In this document: positions 22,802 to 32,371 of the stretch, piece by piece
Numbering within the stretch: position 1 is the stretch's first letter
How the letters are laid out: the number at the start of each line of letters is the position of its first letter
DNA from: a virus
Length of the DNA stretch: 64,000 nucleotides
IMG/VR virus record: IMGVR_UViG_3300043418_000114
Span: 62,001-126,000 of that record
Direction: 5' to 3' (one strand)
Translations under genes and position numbers: made by a program
The notes under the pieces: model-generated
Told to the model about the DNA's origin: nothing
Database searches by the model: none
Seen by the model: the letters and a program-made list of their open reading frames with translations, nothing else

Positions 22802-25800
22802 ATGGCATTAACATCTCCAGGCGTACAAGTAACCGTAACGGACGAAAGTCAGTATTTACCTGCGCCAACAAACTCAGTTCCTCTTGTTGTTCTAGCTACA
22901 GCACAAAATAAAGCAGACCCTACAGGTACTGGTGTTGCTCAAGCTACTACAGCGGCGAACGCGGGTAAACTATATCAAGTAACAAGCCAGAGAGATTTGG
23001 TATCTTTGTATGGTACCCCATTCTTCTATACAACTTCAAATGGTACACCAATTCAAGGTTACGAATTGAACGAATACGGTCTACTAGCGGCATATAGCTT
23101 GCTAGGTGTTACAAACCGTTGTTACGTTCTACGTGCTGACATTGACTTGGCTAGCTTGGTAGGCCAAACAGGTCGCCCAACTGGTGCACCTGCAGACGGC
23201 ACATGGTGGTTAGATACTACAAACTCAACATGGGGTATCTTCTCTTTCAACCAAACAACTGGTCAATTCACTTCTCAAAATCCTATCGTTATTACTGATT
23301 TACAGTATCTAACTGGTGGCGTAGCGACAGGTGTTCCAGTAGCTAGTTTGGGTAACGTTGGTCAGTATGCAGTTGTTGCAATTCAACCAACTACGTTGAA
23401 TCCTGTAAGCGCAAGTACATATTACTACAAGACCACGGCAAATGAGTGGGTAGTAGCAGGTTCAGTTGATTGGTTAGGTGATATTCCTACCGTTACTGGT
23501 ACTGCAAGCAACCCAACACTAACAGCTGGTAACCAATTCGGTATCGGTGTAGATGGTTACTTCTCTGCAACCATCACTGTTCCAAACAGTCCAAACAACA
23601 CTATTGCTGGTGTTGCGAACGCAATCAATGCTTTAGGATATGCAGATATCAAAGCGGCAGTACGTTCTGGCAAGTTGTGCATTTTCTCTGAACAAACAGA
23701 AAATAGCCCAGTAGCTAGCGATTATATCGTGATTAGTCAAATAAGTGCGTACACTGTATTGACTGATATGGGTATCTCAGCTGGTACATATCGTCAACCT
23801 GCTTTATCATACGGCACTTCTGCACAGATGCCATTGTGGCAAGCAAGCCAAGCACAACCACGTCCTACTGGTTCAGTATGGATCAAAGTTGGCGCATCTG
23901 GCAACGGTTTAAACCCAGTAGTATCTCAGTATTCAAGTGCAACTGCTTCATGGAAAGCAAAATCTGTAGCACTAGGCACTTCTGACTGGGAAGTTAACTC
24001 TACATTAGACAGCACTGGTGGCAAGATGATTCCAGCAGGCACCGTCTATGCTCAGTACTTCTATGACAACTACTACAACTTGGCTCCAATATATCTATGG
24101 GAGCGTATCGCTACAGGTCCAACTGTAGTAACAGGTACAGAAACAACAGTTTCAACACCAGGTGGTGATGTTTTCGTAACTGTAAGTTTACCAGGTGAGC
24201 CAACAATTAACAATGGCGGTTATACTGTCTCTGTTACAGCAAGTGGCGATGCAACTGATTTCGTAACTGCATGGACTAGCGCAAACATTCCATACACAAC
24301 TGCTACAGTAACAACAAGCGGTGCAGTTCAAATTACCCATACCGCAGGTGGTGCAATCCAACTTACCGATTTTAGTGATAACTTGGGTGCCCTAGGTTTA
24401 GTGGCAGGTGTTACAACTGGTGTAAAGTATGGTGAAGGTATCTCCATTCCATATCGTGTTACTCAAACTTCTACAACTGGTAGCGGTACAGGCGCACATA
24501 TCAGTTTGACTTCATTGTACGGTGAGTACTATCTAGATGGCGACGGCATTGCTTCAGGTGACGGTGGTTCAGGCTACGCAGTTGGTGATAGCATCACTAT
24601 CGCTGGTACATCATTAGGTGGCACAACTCCAGCAAATGACTTAATTGTGAAAGTTGCATCAGTTAGTGGTGGCGCAATCACATCAGTTACATTCGTATCT
24701 GGCACAGCACAAGTTTACTTGACAACAGTATTCAGTAACTGGGTATCATTTGATTACACAGCTAACGAAGGTGCACCAGTAGCGATTCCAGCTAACAATA
24801 CAAACTGGTTCTTCTCAGTTGTTGATCAAGTTGATATCATGGTTAACTATGGTGGAAACTGGAAAGGCTATCGCAACCAACAGTATGACTTGAACGGTTT
24901 CCCTATGACTGGTTCAGGCAATACTGATCCTAACGGTCCTATCGTATCTCCAAGTGAGCCAACAACACAAAGTGATGGCACTGCATTGGTATATGGTGAC
25001 TTGTGGATCAACACAACCGATCTAGAAAACTATCCAGTAATCAACCGTTGGCAATCTGTCAACAACGTTGATCAATGGGTAACTCTAAACAACGCTGACC
25101 AAACAAGTTCAACTGGTGTATTGTTTGCCGATGCACGTTGGGCAACAACTGGTGACGTTAACCCAGCGAATGATCCAATTCCATCTATCACTAGTTTGCT
25201 AACAAGCAACTACTTAGACATTGATGCTCCAAGCTCAAGTTTGTATCCAAACGGTATGTTGATTTTCAACACACGCCGTAGTGGTTATAACGTCAAGCGT
25301 TATGCAGTTAACTACTTCAATAGCGCAAGTTTCCCTAACGATGATATCCCTGCTCAAACTGATGCATGGGTTTCTGAGAGTGGTCTACAAGCTAACGGTG
25401 CACCATACATGGGTCGTAAAGCACAACGTAACATGGTCGTCAAGGCTCTACGTTCTGTAATCGACACAAACACTGATATCCGTGACGAAGATAACTTCTT
25501 CAACTTGATGGCTACACCTAACTATCCAGAACTACAACCTAACATGGTTGTGTTGAACGCAGATCGTGGCGAAACAGGCTACATCATTGGTGATACACCA
25601 ATGCGTCTATCTGATAGTGCAACTGATATCCAAGCATGGGCAACTAACGCCGCCGGCGCAGAAGCTACAGGTGAAGATGGTCTAGTTACACGTAACACTT
25701 ACTTGGGTCTATTCTATCCAAGTGGTATTACAAGCGACTTGTCAGGTAACTTAGTTGCCGTTCCAGCATCACACATGATGCTACGTACATTCCTACGTAA

Positions 25801-26350
25801 CGACACTATTAGCTATCCATGGCTAGCGGCCGCCGGTACTCGTCGTGGTACTATCGACAACGCTACAAACATCGGTTATATCGATAGCACAACAGGTGAA
25901 TTCATCACTATCAAGACTCGTCTTGGCATTCGTGATGTATTGTATATCAATGAAATCAACCCATTGGTATTCTTCACTGGTATCGGCTTGTTGAACTATG
26001 GTAACAAGAATAGCTTCAATAGCTCAAGTGCATTGGATAGAACTAACGTATCTCGCTTGGTTGCTTATATCCGTAGACAACTAACACTAGCAGGTCGTCC
26101 ATTCGTGTTCGAACCTAACGATCAGTTGACTCGTCAACAGTTCACTGGTGTTGTTCAATCCTTGATGGTTGACTTGGTTGCTAAACGTGGTCTATACGAC
26201 TATCTAGTTGTATGTGATGACTCTAATAACACTCCTGCTCGTATCGACAGAAACGAATTGTGGTGTGACGTTGCAATTGAACCTGTTAAGGCCGCTGAAT
26301 TCATCTATATCCCAGTTCGTATTTTGAACACAGGGGCATCATTGAAGTAA
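22802..26350 (+). CDS. Contractile tail sheath protein, T4 gp18-like, greatly enlarged
   Basis: Polymerises around the tail tube and contracts on infection. The N-terminus (MALTSPGVQVTVTDESQY, PLVVLATAQNK) and the C-terminal 330 residues (from NVKRYAVNYFN through RPFVFEPNDQLTRQQF and ELWCDVAIEPVKAAEFIYIPVR) are classic sheath sequence. At 1182 residues it is nearly twice T4 gp18 (659). The centre (about 120-830) is an insertion with repeated W-containing beta motifs such as GTWWLDTTNSTWGIF, YYYKTTANEWVV, GSVWIKVGASG and GDLWINTTDLE. These should project from the tail surface and may bind glycans; that is inference. Confidence 0.95.
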   Translation: MALTSPGVQVTVTDESQYLPAPTNSVPLVVLATAQNKADPTGTGVAQATTAANAGKLYQVTSQRDLVSLYGTPFFYTTSNGTPIQGYELNEYGLLAAYSLLGVTNRCYVLRADIDLASLVGQTGRPTGAPADGTWWLDTTNSTWGIFSFNQTTGQFTSQNPIVITDLQYLTGGVATGVPVASLGNVGQYAVVAIQPTTLNPVSASTYYYKTTANEWVVAGSVDWLGDIPTVTGTASNPTLTAGNQFGIGVDGYFSATITVPNSPNNTIAGVANAINALGYADIKAAVRSGKLCIFSEQTENSPVASDYIVISQISAYTVLTDMGISAGTYRQPALSYGTSAQMPLWQASQAQPRPTGSVWIKVGASGNGLNPVVSQYSSATASWKAKSVALGTSDWEVNSTLDSTGGKMIPAGTVYAQYFYDNYYNLAPIYLWERIATGPTVVTGTETTVSTPGGDVFVTVSLPGEPTINNGGYTVSVTASGDATDFVTAWTSANIPYTTATVTTSGAVQITHTAGGAIQLTDFSDNLGALGLVAGVTTGVKYGEGISIPYRVTQTSTTGSGTGAHISLTSLYGEYYLDGDGIASGDGGSGYAVGDSITIAGTSLGGTTPANDLIVKVASVSGGAITSVTFVSGTAQVYLTTVFSNWVSFDYTANEGAPVAIPANNTNWFFSVVDQVDIMVNYGGNWKGYRNQQYDLNGFPMTGSGNTDPNGPIVSPSEPTTQSDGTALVYGDLWINTTDLENYPVINRWQSVNNVDQWVTLNNADQTSSTGVLFADARWATTGDVNPANDPIPSITSLLTSNYLDIDAPSSSLYPNGMLIFNTRRSGYNVKRYAVNYFNSASFPNDDIPAQTDAWVSESGLQANGAPYMGRKAQRNMVVKALRSVIDTNTDIRDEDNFFNLMATPNYPELQPNMVVLNADRGETGYIIGDTPMRLSDSATDIQAWATNAAGAEATGEDGLVTRNTYLGLFYPSGITSDLSGNLVAVPASHMMLRTFLRNDTISYPWLAAAGTRRGTIDNATNIGYIDSTTGEFITIKTRLGIRDVLYINEINPLVFFTGIGLLNYGNKNSFNSSSALDRTNVSRLVAYIRRQLTLAGRPFVFEPNDQLTRQQFTGVVQSLMVDLVAKRGLYDYLVVCDDSNNTPARIDRNELWCDVAIEPVKAAEFIYIPVRILNTGASLK

Positions 26351-26357
26351 GCTAAAT

Positions 26358-26383
26358 GAGAGGGTGCCGAGAGGCACTCTCCC
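26358..26383 (+). terminator. Hairpin after gp18, possible weak terminator
   Basis: GAGAGGGTGCC/GGCACTCTC stem with a GAGA loop and one bulge, no T-run. It may attenuate read-through or protect the 3' end. Confidence 0.45.
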
Positions 26384-26386
26384 AAT

Positions 26387-26394
26387 GATAAATA
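26387..26394 (+). promoter_or_regulatory. T4-type late promoter (GATAAATA) for gp19
   Basis: GATAAATA with a short leader ending in AGGAGA before the ATG at 26416. Confidence 0.65.
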
Positions 26395-26415
26395 TACATA
26401 ACAGGAGAATTAAAA

Positions 26416-27051
26416 ATGGCAACAGCCTCACAATCATTGTTTAACATGACAGTAGCATCCGATAACGCTGGTGGTAACCAGGGTCTATTGATGCCTAAAC
26501 TACAGTTCCGTTTCAGAGTTAACTTCTTGAACTTCGGTACAAATACTAGCACTGTTGAGTTGACAAAACAAGTTATTGACTGCGCCCGTCCGCAAGTTCA
26601 ATTCCAAGAAATCACATTGCCAGTTTACAACTCAACATTGTATCTAGCTGGTAAGCACCAGTGGCAAACTCTATCAGTTAACATCCGTGATGATGCATCT
26701 GGTTCAGTTTCTAAATTGGTTGGTCAGCAACTACAAAAGCAAATGGACTTTGTTGAGCAGGCATCTGCGGCAACAGGTCAAGACTATAAGTTCCAAATGA
26801 ACATCGAAATCTTAGATGGTGGTAACGGTACATCCGCACCAGTTGTCTTAGAGACATGGGAACTATATGGTTGCTTCTTACAGACAGCTAACTACAACAC
26901 ATTGAACTACGGCACAAACGAAGCTGTAACAATTTCATTGACAGTACGTTTCGACAACGCAATTCAGGGACCATTGGGTTCTGGTGTTGGTACAAGTGTT
27001 GGTCGTGCGTTAGGTGGAGCAACAGTTACCGGTATTGGCTCTGGCCAATAA
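26416..27051 (+). CDS. Tail tube protein, T4 gp19-like
   Basis: Forms the inner tube through which DNA and proteins pass. The 211-residue protein carries the tube fold: LQFRFRVNFLNFGT, CARPQVQFQEITLPVYNSTLYLAGKHQW, SVNIRDDA and a C-terminal LTVRFDNAIQG strand. T4 gp19 is 163 residues; the extra part is a Gly/Ser/Thr-rich tail. AGGAGA precedes the ATG. Position directly after gp18 matches T4 order. Confidence 0.9.
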   Translation: MATASQSLFNMTVASDNAGGNQGLLMPKLQFRFRVNFLNFGTNTSTVELTKQVIDCARPQVQFQEITLPVYNSTLYLAGKHQWQTLSVNIRDDASGSVSKLVGQQLQKQMDFVEQASAATGQDYKFQMNIEILDGGNGTSAPVVLETWELYGCFLQTANYNTLNYGTNEAVTISLTVRFDNAIQGPLGSGVGTSVGRALGGATVTGIGSGQ

Positions 27052-27052
27052 G

Positions 27053-27060
27053 CATAAATA
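27053..27060 (+). promoter_or_regulatory. T4-type late promoter (CATAAATA) for the 27082 gene
   Basis: CATAAATA about 21 bases before the ATG at 27082; the ribosome site is weak. Confidence 0.5.
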
Positions 27061-27081
27061 AATCTAGACATTTAAACTATT

Positions 27082-28272
27082 ATGGCTGGATTTATTCAAA
27101 ACTTACTACAAGACGCTACCGGAGCATTCTTCGGTAGCGATTACTTGCGTGATTATACTCATGCTAGTAAAACATTTAGGACTAACTCTTATCAGTACGC
27201 TCCTAAATTAAAATTTCTATTCCACGTTGTTTTCGAAACCAACACCGAAGCATATCCAGCTGGTGGTGCAGGTCAAAACTTTGGTTTAGCTGTAAAGACA
27301 ATCAAGTTGCCTGACTTCTCTATCGAAACTCAGACAATGAATCAGTACAATAGAAAACGCATTGTACAATCTAAAATCAAATACGAACCAATCAACGTTT
27401 CATTCCACGATGACAATGGCAACATGATTCGTAATTTGTGGCAAGGTTATTATAATTACTACTATAAAGATGGTAGACAATCCGAAGTAATGTTCGCCGG
27501 TACAAAGGGTTCCAAGCAACCAACTGTACTTAATCCAGGCGGTGGCCAATCATCTGCGACATTAACAAACTATAACGCAAAAACAACTTATGCACCTGAT
27601 ATTTCAGGTAATGCAGATTGGGGCTATGTAGGTGAATCTACTACGGGCAGTGATGTTAAAGTTCCATTCTTTAAACAAATTACGATCTTTGGTCTAAATC
27701 AGCACCAATGGTCATCATATACACTGATTAATCCAGTGATTACTCGCTTCTCCCACGATACATATAACTATGCAGAGGGTGGTGGTACAATGGAAAATCA
27801 AATGACAATCGACTATGAGACAGTTGTATATGACTCTGGTGCACTTGATGGTAGCAAACCAGACAACATCTTAACAGGATTTGGCGATAACGCAACTTAT
27901 GATAGAACAGTAAGTCCTATTGCTCGTCCAGGTTCTAACGCTACTATTTTAGGTCAAGGTGGCCTAATCGATGGTGCTGGTGGTGTAGTACAAGGTCTAC
28001 TACAGGGTGATTTGAATGGTCTATTGAAGGCCGCACAGTCTGCTGGTACTACCTATAATACATTCAAAAATCAAAACGTCAGTCAACTTGCAAAACAAGA
28101 AGTCGTGTCAGGTATTACTAACGCAATTCAACAGACACCAAACCGCAACATAAATAGCATTATACCAATGTTTGGATCTACTCCACAAACATCAGGCACT
28201 GCTGGTCAGACTCAAGGTCAAGCCGCACCTGTGAATATAGGCAGTACTCCAACTTCTGGCACTAGTAAATAA
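27082..28272 (+). CDS. Second tail-tube-fold protein, possible tube initiator (gp48/gp54-like)
   Basis: A 396-residue protein with the same layout as gp19: KLKFLFHVVFE, VKTIKLPDFSIETQTMNQYNRKR, INVSFHDDNGN and a C-terminal MTIDYETVVYDSG strand. It is longer, with a Gln/Gly/Thr-rich tail of about 120 residues. In T4, gp48 and gp54 have the tube fold and start tube growth from the baseplate, so this paralogue next to gp19 may do that job. Alternatively it is a second tube protein. Confidence 0.7.
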   Translation: MAGFIQNLLQDATGAFFGSDYLRDYTHASKTFRTNSYQYAPKLKFLFHVVFETNTEAYPAGGAGQNFGLAVKTIKLPDFSIETQTMNQYNRKRIVQSKIKYEPINVSFHDDNGNMIRNLWQGYYNYYYKDGRQSEVMFAGTKGSKQPTVLNPGGGQSSATLTNYNAKTTYAPDISGNADWGYVGESTTGSDVKVPFFKQITIFGLNQHQWSSYTLINPVITRFSHDTYNYAEGGGTMENQMTIDYETVVYDSGALDGSKPDNILTGFGDNATYDRTVSPIARPGSNATILGQGGLIDGAGGVVQGLLQGDLNGLLKAAQSAGTTYNTFKNQNVSQLAKQEVVSGITNAIQQTPNRNINSIIPMFGSTPQTSGTAGQTQGQAAPVNIGSTPTSGTSK

Positions 28273-28283
28273 TAGGACAAATA

Positions 28284-28643
28284 ATGCCTCAAATCTTAGA
28301 CACTCGCAATTCATTAGATAACACAGTAAAGATTTTCGATAGCTTTTATGCTTTCGATTTAAATGTAAATGCAGACCAATATGATATTGTTCATGGCTAT
28401 TTTACATCAGTGTGTGATACAAAAAACATTGCAGACAACTTCACTGCCGTATTCTTTAGAATTGCACAAGAAACTGGCATCAATGTACTAGATTTGCTAG
28501 ATCAAATCAAGGGTACAAAAAAGATGGAAATGAATCAAGTGATGGCATATTACTTGAATAGTTTCAAATCTAGAACAAGTTTATATGGCATTGCAGTAGA
28601 GCCAAAATCTAATCAGCCAGTAGCACGTAACATCGTTCAGTAA
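28284..28643 (+). CDS. Structural-type protein of T4-like phages, function unknown
   Basis: A 119-residue protein with segments FYAFDLNVNADQYDIVHGYF and TAVFFRIAQETGINVLDLLD. It recalls a conserved hypothetical that accompanies head and tail genes in marine T4-like phages. TAGGACA precedes the ATG and gp4 begins one base after its stop, so both are in the tube-gene transcript. Confidence 0.75.
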   Translation: MPQILDTRNSLDNTVKIFDSFYAFDLNVNADQYDIVHGYFTSVCDTKNIADNFTAVFFRIAQETGINVLDLLDQIKGTKKMEMNQVMAYYLNSFKSRTSLYGIAVEPKSNQPVARNIVQ

Positions 28644-28644
28644 C

Positions 28645-29082
28645 ATGGCTAATTGGGCACAAGGAATATACACTCCTAAGAATCCTGAGAAATATGTAGG
28701 CAAACATGCGCCTAAATATCGTTCAGGATGGGAAATGACATTCATGACATTCTGTGATTCAAACAAGAATGTATTATATTGGGCAAGTGAAGCTATAAAG
28801 ATTCCATATCGTAGCCCACTTGATGGCAAAATACACCAATATATCCCTGATTTCTTTGTAGTATATCAAAATAAAAATGGTCAAAAGATTGCAGAAATGG
28901 TTGAAATCAAACCAAAGAAGCAAAGTCTAATTGAAAGTAGAAAAGCCAGTGCTAAGGATCGTGCTATTGTGGCAGTGAATCATGCAAAATGGGCAAGCGC
29001 AATGGCATATTGTAAAGCTCAAGGTTACACATTCAGAGTCATCACCGAAGATGACCTTTTCTATAATGGTTCAAGAAAGTAA
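28645..29082 (+). CDS. Head completion protein, T4 gp4-like
   Basis: Completes DNA-filled heads in T4. The 145-residue sequence shows the family pattern: GIYTPKNPEKYVG, YRSGWEMTFMTFCDSN, WASEAIKIPYRSPLDGK, YIPDFFV and MVEIKPKKQS. The fold belongs to the TnsA/PD-(D/E)XK endonuclease group, with PDF and EIKPK as candidate active-site residues, in line with proposals that gp4 trims DNA ends. Confidence 0.9.
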   Translation: MANWAQGIYTPKNPEKYVGKHAPKYRSGWEMTFMTFCDSNKNVLYWASEAIKIPYRSPLDGKIHQYIPDFFVVYQNKNGQKIAEMVEIKPKKQSLIESRKASAKDRAIVAVNHAKWASAMAYCKAQGYTFRVITEDDLFYNGSRK

Positions 29083-29094
29083 ATAAATACTTTC
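29075..29094 (+). promoter_or_regulatory. Late promoter inside a perfect hairpin abutting ATG 29095
   Basis: GAAAGTA (29075-29081), six-base loop, TACTTTC (29088-29094), then the ATG. The late box AATAAATA occupies 29082-29089 with exactly five bases to the ATG. RNA from this promoter would start at the ATG; read-through RNA would fold the stem. Confidence 0.55.
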
Positions 29095-29580
29095 ATGACC
29101 AAAAAACTCAACGAATTATTTGATCTTCCTGAAGACGACAACGATATGGGATTAACTATTCCCATTCCTGTCAATGCTCAGGAAGTCACTACTGATGCAA
29201 TGGACAATCTAGAAAAGATTGAAAGTGCATTGCCAGCAGTTAAAGGACTCGAAGCCGCAGACGGTGAAATGGACGAGTTAGCGGCACTAGCAACTAACAG
29301 CTACAAAGACTTAGTAGACTTGGGAATGCAAGTTGACAGTCGATTTGCTAGTGAAATTTTCAATGCCGCAAGCAGTATGTTAGGACACGCAATCACTGCC
29401 AAGACTGCAAAGATCAATAAAAAGCTCAAGATGTTGGATCTACAATTGAAGAAAGCTCAATTGGATCAAAAGGTGGCATCCAAAGTCGAAGAAGTCGAGA
29501 ATACCCCAGTTGGAGAAGGTAAAGCATTAGATCGTAATGAACTACTACGAATGCTTGCCGACAAAACTGAGGAACAATGA
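29095..29580 (+). CDS. Probable small terminase, T4 gp16-like
   Basis: A 161-residue helical protein. The N-terminal LNELFDLPEDDND followed by a central long helix pair (DELAALATNSYKDLVDLG, FNAASSMLGHAITAKTAK) and a variable C-terminus resemble gp16 small terminases, which begin with an LLDISDLPG-type segment and oligomerise into rings that recognise DNA for packaging. The large terminase gene is not in the window, so support is by pattern only. It also begins MTKKLNE, but the resemblance to a capsid-targeting leader may be chance. Confidence 0.55.
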   Translation: MTKKLNELFDLPEDDNDMGLTIPIPVNAQEVTTDAMDNLEKIESALPAVKGLEAADGEMDELAALATNSYKDLVDLGMQVDSRFASEIFNAASSMLGHAITAKTAKINKKLKMLDLQLKKAQLDQKVASKVEEVENTPVGEGKALDRNELLRMLADKTEEQ

Positions 29581-29586
29581 TAAATA
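29579..29586 (+). promoter_or_regulatory. T4-type late promoter (GATAAATA) for the 29606 gene
   Basis: GATAAATA overlapping the stop of the previous gene; the leader has ACAGGAT before the ATG at 29606. Confidence 0.6.
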
Positions 29587-29605
29587 TATAATACAGGATT
29601 TTAAA

Positions 29606-30229
29606 ATGCGAAGCCTAAAACAATACATAATGGAAAGTGTAAAAACATACAATTACACTATCAAAATCGCCGGTGAAGTCGATAAAAACTGGGTAGACAT
29701 GTTCAAGCACAACTTGACCAAGTTTGACCCTGTGAAAATATCTGACCCAATCAGCACACCTATTCAAAAAGATCCATACGGATTTCCTAACGTATCTAAT
29801 CAGCCAGTGACTATCATTAAAGCTGAGTTTAGATATCCAGCAACTGAGCCAATGATTCAACAAATTGCACAGTTGTTAGGTTATAACCTAAACATGGTTC
29901 GAGTTATCGGCGCACAGTTCGACGATAGTATCAACAGTGAATCAGACGCATATGCAAATGAAATGAAGCATAGCCCAGTCCTAACTCATGAAGAATTAGA
30001 AGAACAACCTGGTGCTAAAGAAGCCAATAAAGCATACGCTGGATCATACTTGCAATCTATTAAAGATCAAATGCAAGGTTCAAAGATTGATATTCCATAT
30101 GCGGGTAACAAAACTCCAGATGCGTTTGATCCATTCAAGCCATATCTAGATGACAAGGCACAGGGTGACAATAGTCCTATGACTAAGATTACTCGTCCTC
30201 CAAAGCCACAAACTGGCGCTAATAAATAA
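29606..30229 (+). CDS. Putative capsid-internal protein with cleavable leader
   Basis: A 207-residue protein starting MRSLKQYIMES, where I-M-E fits the prohead-protease site. The body has a beta-alpha region (YTIKIAGEVDKNWVDMFKHN, VTIIKAEFRYPATEPMIQQI) reminiscent of a conserved phage internal-head protein. The rest is hydrophilic and disordered (KPYLDDKAQGDN onward). A longer frame from 29537 is rejected because it overlaps the upstream gene and the promoter. Adjacent to another leader-bearing protein. Confidence 0.7.
   Translation: MRSLKQYIMESVKTYNYTIKIAGEVDKNWVDMFKHNLTKFDPVKISDPISTPIQKDPYGFPNVSNQPVTIIKAEFRYPATEPMIQQIAQLLGYNLNMVRVIGAQFDDSINSESDAYANEMKHSPVLTHEELEEQPGAKEANKAYAGSYLQSIKDQMQGSKIDIPYAGNKTPDAFDPFKPYLDDKAQGDNSPMTKITRPPKPQTGANK
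30221..30228 (+). promoter_or_regulatory. T4-type late promoter (AATAAATA) for the 30248 gene
   Basis: AATAAATA with AAAGGAAT ahead of the ATG at 30248; it lies in the last codons of the previous gene. Confidence 0.55.
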
Positions 30230-30247
30230 TTCAAAGGAATAATTGAA

Positions 30248-32371
30248 ATGAATTTCAAAGACATGCTAGCAAAAATGAGCCAGTTGAGCGAGGCTACTAA
30301 AGAAGTCAAGGGTGGCAAGATTCACACCGCTGACGCAGGTGGATATGGTCGTAAAGTCGATGCTTCAGGCGATGACGACGAGCCAAAGAAGAAACGTGGT
30401 GGTCAAGAGAAAGACTCTGGTCCTAAGTTCGATGCACCTACAAAGGGTGATATCTTCGGTCGTACTTCTGGAGAAGCTCCAAAAGGTAAAGAAGGTAGAA
30501 AAGTTACGCCTATCAAAGACGGCGATAGCAAAGATGATGGTACAGGTGACGAGCCAAAAGCTAAAAAAGGATTGAAAGAGTATTTCGATTCTCTAGATAA
30601 AGCGTTGAATGAAGCTGACCAGATTCAAATCAAACCAGCATCACAAATGCCTAAGCAACCAGGTCAAACCTCATTAGGCGCTAAACCAGTTCAACCAGGT
30701 CAACCACAACAAGTTGCTGGTCAACCACAAAAGAATACTCAAGTTATCGCACAAGGTAACAAGACATTAGGTACAGTTGATAACCCACAATTAGCACAAC
30801 AGATTAAGCAATCTATTGGCAAGGGTGAAATGACATTGATGCCAGGCGAAGCAATGGCAGAAGGTGAAGACGAAGGTAAACCAGGTAAGAACTTTGCAAA
30901 GATTGCCAAGTCTGCCGCAAAACACTATGGATCAAAAGCCGCAGGTGAACGTGTAGCTGGCGCAGTTCGTGCTAAGTTAATGAAGGCAGGCAAGATCAAA
31001 GAAGCTGAAATCCCATCACATGATGGCGATGAAGGTGCTAACTTAGGTGCCGGCCGCAGTGATGCATTCTTAGAAAGTGCTAAACCAGACTTCTTGGATA
31101 TGGACAAAGACGGCAACAAGAAAGAATCTTTCAAGAAAGCAGTTGCTGATAAAAAGAAAGTTAAAGAAAGTATGGACAATAGATTAAAGGCGGCACATCA
31201 CGAAGGTCGTGCCCATGGTCTAACTGGTAAGCCACACTGTGGTAAGAACTATGATGACATGGAAGAAGCACGTATGTATCACGAAGGATACAAACAAGGA
31301 TTGGACGAATGTCACGGTCAGATGCCTATCCAAGGTTATGTTGGCGAGAACAACACAGAAGTTGACGATATGGCAAGTTTCGGCGCTCATACTCCAGCTA
31401 TGGAAGATGAATTCGACGAAGGCAATGCTTTCACTCGTAAGCTAGCTACTACACCAGCTGGTGGTTCATTCAAACTAGGTGGCAAGTCATTCACTGATAA
31501 CTCTGGCTATGACGCTAAAGTGTTTGAATCATGGGATAATCAATTGAATTCTCTATTGACTGAGTATAACACAATTCAAGAAGGTTTGAGTGTTTCTATT
31601 TCTAAAGGTCAAGAAGGTGCACCTGATTCAGTATCAGTAACAGCACAAGATGGCGAAGCAGAACAATTACTACAGTTCATTAAACAAGCTGGCCTAGGTA
31701 TCTTCGGTGGTGAAGAACAAGCTCAAGTTGGCACATCAAGTCCAATGTCCGTGGCTACTGATGGTGAACCAGCTCAAACTGGCGCCAATGGTATCGAACT
31801 AGATGTTGTTGATGATCATGATGGCATGATGGATTTGATCAAGAAAGTAACTGGCGGTCAAGCACAATCAGGTCCTGCACAAGGCTTTGGTGACTCTGGC
31901 GAAGATGAACACGATCATGATCACGAACACACTGACGAAGAAACATGCAACGAATGTGGCATGATGGAATGCGAATGTGAAGCTGACGACAAAGAGCAAG
32001 TTGATGAAGTTGAATCAGAAGACCAAATGGAATATGAAGTAGCAGAAGACAATGCTCCTGATTCTGGTGCAACTGATACTAACTTAGAAGATCAAGATGA
32101 CCAAGAAGCGAACGCATCGGCTGCCGCATATGATCAAGCTCAAGATGAAGAACAAGTTGAAGAATCATTTGCCAATAGTGCAGACGACACATTCGAATCT
32201 GATATTGACTTTATGACTAAGGTTATCTCAGGTGGCTTGAACAAGCAGAAGTCTACAGGTCAGACAACAATTCCAGTTGTTGCTAGTCAATTAAATCGTA
32301 CTGTATCAGAATCAAAGATGATTAATGAATCAGTATCTGATTGGAAGAAACTAGCTGGCATTAAATCATAA
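30248..32371 (+). CDS. Large acidic capsid-internal or scaffold protein
   Basis: A 707-residue, mostly disordered protein. It starts MNFKDMLAKMSQLSE, with L-S-E as a probable prohead-protease site, and further x-[L/A/V]-x-E sites follow. Notable parts: a DMDKDGNKKE loop (EF-hand-like, D-x-D-x-D-G-x3-E) in a KPDFLDMDKDGNKKESFKKA context common in phage head proteins; a FTRKLATTPAGGSFKLGGKSF segment; a His/Asp/Cys cluster (DEHDHDHEHTDEET then CNECGMMECECE) that may bind metal; and a DIDFMTKVISGGLNKQKSTGQTT segment near the end. A scaffold or injected-cargo role is inferred. A terminator follows. Confidence 0.7.
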   Translation: MNFKDMLAKMSQLSEATKEVKGGKIHTADAGGYGRKVDASGDDDEPKKKRGGQEKDSGPKFDAPTKGDIFGRTSGEAPKGKEGRKVTPIKDGDSKDDGTGDEPKAKKGLKEYFDSLDKALNEADQIQIKPASQMPKQPGQTSLGAKPVQPGQPQQVAGQPQKNTQVIAQGNKTLGTVDNPQLAQQIKQSIGKGEMTLMPGEAMAEGEDEGKPGKNFAKIAKSAAKHYGSKAAGERVAGAVRAKLMKAGKIKEAEIPSHDGDEGANLGAGRSDAFLESAKPDFLDMDKDGNKKESFKKAVADKKKVKESMDNRLKAAHHEGRAHGLTGKPHCGKNYDDMEEARMYHEGYKQGLDECHGQMPIQGYVGENNTEVDDMASFGAHTPAMEDEFDEGNAFTRKLATTPAGGSFKLGGKSFTDNSGYDAKVFESWDNQLNSLLTEYNTIQEGLSVSISKGQEGAPDSVSVTAQDGEAEQLLQFIKQAGLGIFGGEEQAQVGTSSPMSVATDGEPAQTGANGIELDVVDDHDGMMDLIKKVTGGQAQSGPAQGFGDSGEDEHDHDHEHTDEETCNECGMMECECEADDKEQVDEVESEDQMEYEVAEDNAPDSGATDTNLEDQDDQEANASAAAYDQAQDEEQVEESFANSADDTFESDIDFMTKVISGGLNKQKSTGQTTIPVVASQLNRTVSESKMINESVSDWKKLAGIKS

